From SYOC01 sp050185455 (GTDB lineage: Bacteria; Desulfobacterota; Binatia; Bin18), in contig JBFWZL010000253.1 of assembly GCA_050185455.1 (NCBI GenBank), positions 1 to 9,201 of the forward strand: a stretch of 9,201 bases of DNA, given 5' to 3'. This document shows positions 6,307-9,201 of the stretch, piece by piece. Under the pieces are notes generated by a model that worked only from the letters and a program-made list of their open reading frames with translations, made no database searches and was not told the origin of the DNA. Positions within the stretch are counted from its first letter, which is position 1, and each line of letters begins with the position of its first letter. A program made the translations under genes and the position numbers.

Positions 6307-7230
6307 TTATTTGTCAATGAACTCTTTCAGCAAAGCGCGTACTTCTTCAGGACGCTCTTCGATTTCAAAATGACCGGTGCGAAGCACGACTTGAAGCGTG
6401 GCATTCGGGATATCGTCTTTGAGTTTCTTGGCAAAAGCGAGAGGCACGTAAGGATCTCCGTCGCCCCACATAATTAACGTCGGTATTTGGATCTTGCCCA
6501 AGTTGGGCGTGATCTCTTTTTCTAGCGTGGGTCGCAGGTCAAACTCGCGGACGCATTTCAATAGCGCCGTCCGCGCGCCCGGGTCATCATGATATGGTTC
6601 GAGATACTCTTCGATAAGAGCCTCGGGCATGGCTGCTTTGTCTTGGACACCGTCACGAAAGATGCGTTTGAGGAACCAATCGCCGGTAAACATTTCTCCG
6701 ACGAGCTTTGTGCGTAACAAACGGACATTGAACGAGGGCGCTTCAGGATACAGCGGCGCGTTCATAAGAATCAACTTACGGACTTTGTCCGGATTTCGCA
6801 GGGTATACAGCGTCACGATAGGAGCGCCGATGTCGTGGCCAAGCAGAATGGGATTCTGCAGGTGGTACTCTTCGAGAAATTTTGTCAGTTGAGCCACATA
6901 GGTTTCGATACTATACGAGAGGTGTTGTGGTTTTTCCGATAGCCCGAACCCCATCAGGTCCAAACTATAAATTGTATTGCCGAACGTCAGACCTGGAATG
7001 ATGTTGCGCCAGAGATATGTGTTCGTTGGTAATCCGTGCAAGAGCACGAGTGGGCGTCCAAGCCCTTGTTGCTTAATATGAAGGGCAGCACCGTCAATTT
7101 GCACATATTTCGCGTCGGGGTATTTTTGTTGCAACTCGTCCGCCGTAAGGCTTGGCGGGGGAGACCCACATCCGACAAGGCTTAGCATGAGTATAAGCGT
7201 TAATCCGATAACCGCCGTCCCGTATTTCAT
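6307..7230 (-). CDS. Lipoprotein alpha/beta hydrolase, Asp-nucleophile type
   Basis: A 307-residue alpha/beta-fold hydrolase with a lipoprotein signal: Lys2, a hydrophobic stretch 6-19 and lipobox LVGC with Cys21 as the lipidation site. Gly22 after the cysteine is not an inner-membrane retention signal, so an outer-membrane, periplasm-facing location is likely. The oxyanion-hole region HGLPTNTYLWRNIIP (65-79) closely resembles haloalkane dehalogenases. The nucleophile elbow is GHDIGA with Asp133; the acid is probably Asp259 in GDGDPY and the base His287 in TGHFEIEE. The triad is intact and is of the dehalogenase/epoxide-hydrolase kind, not the Ser kind. The two halide-binding residues of DhaA-like dehalogenases (Asn41 and Trp107) are Leu67 and Ile134 here, arguing against dehalogenase activity. 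Epoxide or ester-type hydrolysis is possible. It converges on the core-MetE gene and diverges from the nitroreductase gene. Confidence 0.9.
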   Translation of the reverse strand: MKYGTAVIGLTLILMLSLVGCGSPPPSLTADELQQKYPDAKYVQIDGAALHIKQQGLGRPLVLLHGLPTNTYLWRNIIPGLTFGNTIYSLDLMGFGLSEKPQHLSYSIETYVAQLTKFLEEYHLQNPILLGHDIGAPIVTLYTLRNPDKVRKLILMNAPLYPEAPSFNVRLLRTKLVGEMFTGDWFLKRIFRDGVQDKAAMPEALIEEYLEPYHDDPGARTALLKCVREFDLRPTLEKEITPNLGKIQIPTLIMWGDGDPYVPLAFAKKLKDDIPNATLQVVLRTGHFEIEERPEEVRALLKEFIDK

Positions 7231-7249
7231 GGGTTTGTTTTGCTCCTTA

Positions 7250-7260
7250 ACATGACATGT
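7250..7260. promoter_or_regulatory. 11-bp palindrome, possible operator
   Basis: ACATGACATGT is a perfect odd-length palindrome lying 19 bases upstream of the hydrolase start codon, in the 186-base divergent spacer. Its position would suit an operator overlapping the hydrolase promoter or leader. No regulator gene is adjacent, and an 11-mer palindrome can occur by chance. Confidence 0.3.
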
Positions 7261-7364
7261 GCAGCGTTTAATGGCGTGATGGCTTTCAGTGGGATTCGCA
7301 CAAGGCCGCGACCGTGTGATATGAGGGTATGCCGTTCCGGGTAGTCACTTTAGCGCTGCTTGTT

Positions 7365-7394
7365 TTGAACGACAAGTGCATATCTTCTGATAAA
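7365..7394 (+). promoter_or_regulatory. Candidate sigma70 promoter for nitroreductase gene
   Basis: TTGAAC (7365-7370) and GATAAA (7389-7394), 18 nt apart, each match four of six consensus bases. Transcription would begin about 7400, giving a very short leader that still contains AAGGAG (7405-7410). CTTGT (7359-7363) and ACAAG (7372-7376) form a small inverted repeat around the -35 box that could be a repressor site. Confidence 0.35.
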
Positions 7395-7416
7395 CAGGAG
7401 AGGAAAGGAGAGAGAT

Positions 7417-8067
7417 ATGGCTGAAGCAGAACTGTTCGAGATCATGTATTCAACGCGGAGTATGCGCAAGCTGAAGACTGATCCCATACCTGATGAGGTT
7501 CTCTACAAGATCCTTGAAGCTGGTACGCGCGCGCCGAGTGGCACGAATACCCAGCATTGGCGTTTTCTAGTTGTGAAAGACCCCGAAGTGAAAAGGAAAG
7601 TACAGGCGATCTACCAGAAAGGCTGGAATGAAGCCCGAGCGATGTACGATAACCGCCCAGGGCCAGAGCACATGGCGGCGGAGAAATTTGGCCGCCTGCT
7701 GAATGCAGCCACCCATTTGGCCGAACATCTGGCGGAAGCGCCAGTGTTGATTTTCGCCTGTCTTAAAGAACGTCCGCTTCCGCCGCAACTTGCCGCGCGA
7801 TTGGCGCGTTTGGCGGGATCGAGTATTTATCCCGCCGTGCAGAATATACTACTTGCCTGTCGGGCGTTAGGGATAGGAGCCACGCTGACGACTGTTAGCT
7901 CTTTGCATGAAGAAGAGTTGAAAAAAGTGCTTGGTTTGCCCGACGATGTCAACACGTATGCGTTGCTTCCCCTCGGCTATCCGCTCGGGAAATTTGGCTT
8001 AGTGTCGCGTCTGCCAGTGGAAGAAGTGACTTGTCTGGATCAGTGGGGGAAGGCCTTTAACAAGTGA
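7417..8067 (+). CDS. Nitroreductase-family flavoprotein
   Basis: A 216-residue FMN-dependent oxidoreductase of the nitroreductase fold, expected to act as a cytoplasmic dimer using NAD(P)H. The FMN-phosphate motif is TRSMRK (13-18, Arg14 and Arg17), followed by PIPDEVLYKILEAGTRAP (23-40) and SGTNTQHWRFLVV (41-53), which contacts the flavin. The segment SSIYPAVQNILLACRALGIGATLTT is the conserved dimer helix and substrate side, and the C-terminus YALLPLGYPLGKFG is typical. Length is normal. AAGGAG (7405-7410) lies 6 nt before the ATG. The physiological substrate cannot be read from sequence: family members reduce nitroaromatics, quinones or enones, or take part in dehalogenation. It diverges from the lipoprotein hydrolase gene and ends in a shared terminator-like hairpin facing the Uma2 gene. 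Confidence 0.93.
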   Translation: MAEAELFEIMYSTRSMRKLKTDPIPDEVLYKILEAGTRAPSGTNTQHWRFLVVKDPEVKRKVQAIYQKGWNEARAMYDNRPGPEHMAAEKFGRLLNAATHLAEHLAEAPVLIFACLKERPLPPQLAARLARLAGSSIYPAVQNILLACRALGIGATLTTVSSLHEEELKKVLGLPDDVNTYALLPLGYPLGKFGLVSRLPVEEVTCLDQWGKAFNK

Positions 8068-8070
8068 TGG

Positions 8071-8149
8071 GTGACGAGGACTGAGTATGGGCAACGCGCG
8101 ACTCCGTATGGCTTTCCCAGTCCTCAACCCTCAGTCCTCATTACTTTTT
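8071..8149 (+). terminator. Long-armed terminator-like hairpin after nitroreductase gene
   Basis: GAGGACTGAG (8076-8085) is exactly complementary to CTCAGTCCTC (8130-8139). Pairing extends outward to 8071 and 8144 with one mismatch and one G-T pair, giving a 15-position stem. The right arm is followed directly by TTTTT (8145-8149), as in rho-independent termination on the plus strand. The 44-nt loop is unusually large, and a second copy of the right arm (CAGTCCTC, 8118-8125) offers an alternative pairing. The T-run overlaps the Uma2 stop codon. Confidence 0.55.
8116..8144 (-). repeat. Intergenic repeat, copy A
   Basis: Read on the minus strand this begins GTAATGAGGACTG, which is identical over 13 bases to the plus-strand sequence at 9162-9174. 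Both copies continue with a further GAG/GACTG-like unit. The two copies are in opposite orientation and lie outside the Uma2 and ArsC-family genes. Confidence 0.6.
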
Positions 8150-8729
8150 AAGGCAACAAATCCGCAACCTTCACCGCTCCTGACGGAGCTGCGAACAGCG
8201 TAACTGTGTCACCTGCAAAATATTGCGCTCGGGTACGGTAACTGTAACCGTACGGCTGACTGGTCATCGGAATCGGATCGCGGTGGACCTCTAAACAACG
8301 GTCGACCAGATTCAGCACACAGTAGTCGGCAATGCCTGCGCTAGCGTATAAGCTGGCTTTCTCACCACGATCATAGGCCAGGGTGGTGGATTCCGTAACT
8401 TCCATGACCAGCTCGGCTGGTACCGGATGGGTCTTTGCATGGTCCCGGACCGCTCCACGAACAACGGCAACGTCAGGTTCAGGTTGAGCAGATGGGCTGA
8501 TATCTAGAGGATCTTGAATCCGCACGACGAAACCAGTTGCAAAAATCGCTCGTAATTCGTCCGCCGCCAAGCAAATAGTCGTGAAATGAGGACTATTTTG
8601 TGGGGCCATTGCTACGATCCTCCCTCCAATAAGTTCCACGCGTTCGCTGGGCTGAAAGACGCCAGCCTCAGCCATCTTGTAATATTCTTTGCGAGTCCAG
8701 AGTCGGAGTTGTGGCGCCGCCGCACTCAT
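8148..8729 (-). CDS. Uma2 family (DUF820) putative nuclease
   Basis: A 193-residue Uma2/DUF820 protein, a family with a PD-(D/E)xK restriction-endonuclease-like fold; cellular role is generally unknown. Family landmarks are the N-terminal WTRKEYYKMAEAGVF (11-25), ERVELIGGRIVAM (29-41), and QPEPDVAVV with Asp86. The core continues through LVMEVTEST with Glu110, DRGEKASLYASAGIADYCV with Lys124, and a closing LNLVDRCLEVHRDP. The putative acidic and lysine active-site residues are all present and the length is normal. The start at 8729 is preceded by GAGG (8738-8741). It lies 26 nt downstream of the ArsC-family gene on the same strand and may be co-transcribed, though Uma2 genes are usually scattered singletons with no conserved partner. 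Confidence 0.9.
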   Translation of the reverse strand: MSAAAPQLRLWTRKEYYKMAEAGVFQPSERVELIGGRIVAMAPQNSPHFTTICLAADELRAIFATGFVVRIQDPLDISPSAQPEPDVAVVRGAVRDHAKTHPVPAELVMEVTESTTLAYDRGEKASLYASAGIADYCVLNLVDRCLEVHRDPIPMTSQPYGYSYRTRAQYFAGDTVTLFAAPSGAVKVADLLP

Positions 8730-8755
8730 CGTTTCTTCCTCTCCAAGAGGAGCGA

Positions 8756-9106
8756 TTATCCTAACACTTCGCTGTAGGTTTCTGGATTAAAACCGATCAG
8801 TAGTCGCTTCCCTTTTCGTAAGGTCGGCGCTCGGAGGTTGCCGGAGGGGCCGATCATGACCGCGAGCAGATCCTCTCGGCTAGGTTTGTCTTTCGTTAGA
8901 TGGTAACGCACGACTTTCTTGCCTTTTGCCGCGATGACTTCCGAGACCTCTTGGGTGAGCTTGATGGCGTCGTCTGGTCCGAACCGTTCTTTTCGTGCAT
9001 CGACCTGAGTTTTGACTGTGATGTCGTTTTTCGCAAGAAACTCTTGCGTCTTACCGCAGGTTACTCACCCTGGGCGATGGTAGTACCAATCAACCGTTTG
9101 CGACAT
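8756..9106 (-). CDS. ArsC-family thioredoxin-fold selenoprotein (TGA read as Sec)
   Basis: Reading from ATG 9106 gives 116 residues ending at TAA, with one in-frame TGA at codon 14 (9067-9065). The surroundings are WYYHRPG, then TGA, then VTCGKTQEFL. The TGA thus occupies the first position of the CxxC redox motif typical of glutaredoxin, ArsC and Spx-type proteins, giving U14-V-T-C17. The rest is intact: VDARKERFGPDDA (35-47) and the C-terminal GNLRAPTLRKGKRLLIGFN (89-107), where AP(T) is the expected substrate-side proline loop. A GAGGAG Shine-Dalgarno (9117-9112) lies 5 nt before the ATG. No in-frame ATG occurs after the TGA until residue 84, so a downstream start would lose the active site. 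A SECIS-like hairpin follows the TGA. ArsC-family (seleno)proteins are known as a class; a thiol-oxidoreductase role is likely, arsenate reduction is not shown. Decoding needs selA, selB, selC and selD elsewhere in the genome. The alternative is a nonsense mutation or a sequencing error. Confidence 0.85.
9032..9048 (-). promoter_or_regulatory. Bacterial SECIS-like hairpin
   Basis: On the coding strand CGCAAG (9048-9043) pairs perfectly with CTTGCG (9037-9032) around the 5-nt loop AGTTT (9042-9038). The stem begins 16 nt and the loop 22 nt after the TGA. Bacterial SECIS elements need a short stem, a small apical loop with a G in its first two positions, and a UGA-to-loop distance of roughly 16-37 nt. 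All three are met, with G at loop position 2. SelB would bind here. A competing 4-bp hairpin (TGCG/CGCA) sits closer to the TGA but at an unsuitable distance. Confidence 0.75.
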
Positions 9107-9122
9107 GATTTCTCCTCACAAG

Positions 9123-9154
9123 AGCTGTCAGCCATTAACTTTTAGCTGTTAGCC
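9123..9154. repeat. Direct repeat upstream of ArsC-family gene
   Basis: AGCTGTCAGCC (9123-9133) recurs as AGCTGTTAGCC (9144-9154) with one mismatch, just upstream of the selenoprotein Shine-Dalgarno. The spacing of 21 nt is two helical turns, so a paired regulator site is conceivable. The unit also resembles degenerate GCTGTYA heptamer repeats found between genes in many environmental genomes. Confidence 0.45.
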
Positions 9155-9161
9155 ACATACA

Positions 9162-9190
9162 GTAATGAGGACTGGGTGCTGAGATTGAGC
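9162..9190 (+). repeat. Intergenic repeat, copy B
   Basis: Plus-strand GTAATGAGGACTG (9162-9174) is the exact inverted counterpart of copy A (8144-8132), followed by a related GCTGAGATTGAG-type tail. It lies upstream of the selenoprotein gene, at the right edge of the window. Confidence 0.55.
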
Positions 9191-9201
9191 AGAATCCCAA
9201 C

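Noticed and set aside
6307..7230. Calling the hydrolase a haloalkane dehalogenase
   Set aside because: The nucleophile and oxyanion motif fit, but both halide-binding residues are replaced, so the specific name is not supported.
8756..9106. Reading the ArsC-family gene as a nonsense pseudogene
   Set aside because: The TGA falls precisely on the CxxC cysteine, the rest of the frame is undamaged, and a SECIS-like hairpin follows at the right distance. It remains the main alternative if the genome lacks Sec machinery.
8900..9145. Plus-strand 81-codon frame at the right edge
   Set aside because: It is antisense to the ArsC-family selenoprotein frame, lacks family resemblance, and is open only because it shadows that gene.

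Overview
The window looks like chromosomal DNA of an uncultivated, metabolically broad Gram-negative-type bacterium. The evidence is a lipoprotein signal peptide, a CoA-linked degradation operon, a ring-cleavage-type bicupin dioxygenase and an Uma2 protein. Degenerate purine-rich inverted repeats sit between genes. Gene content of this style is common in Binatota, Tectomicrobia or former deltaproteobacterial lineages, but that placement is inference only. No stretch longer than 200 bases lacks a gene, and I see no RNA gene, CRISPR array or insertion sequence.

Left part (1-2791, minus strand): a three-gene operon transcribed leftwards. It encodes a thiolase-superfamily protein without the classical cysteines, its DUF35 zinc-ribbon/OB-fold partner, and an acyl-CoA dehydrogenase that runs off the left edge. 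This is a module for CoA-thioester degradation, possibly with a retro-aldol rather than a thiolytic step.

Middle (2988-6222, plus strand): diverging from that operon are metF, a gentisate-dioxygenase-like bicupin, and a short cobalamin-independent methionine-synthase-type ('core MetE') protein. Two folate or methyl-transfer enzymes flanking an aromatic-ring dioxygenase suggest a link between C1 metabolism and aromatic breakdown, but this is not proven. Converging on them is a lipoprotein alpha/beta hydrolase (6307-7230, minus). It resembles haloalkane dehalogenases around the oxyanion hole but lacks their halide-binding residues.

Right part (7417-9201): a nitroreductase-family flavoprotein on plus, then a two-gene minus-strand unit made of a thioredoxin-fold ArsC-family gene followed by an Uma2 (DUF820) protein. 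The ArsC-family gene is the most interesting item. Its reading frame (9106 down to 8756) contains one in-frame TGA exactly where the first redox cysteine of a CxxC motif belongs. A perfect 6-bp hairpin with a 5-nt loop begins 16 nt after the TGA, as in bacterial SECIS elements. It is therefore best read as a 116-residue selenoprotein that ordinary gene calling would miss or call broken. Inverted copies of an intergenic repeat lie on both sides of this two-gene unit.
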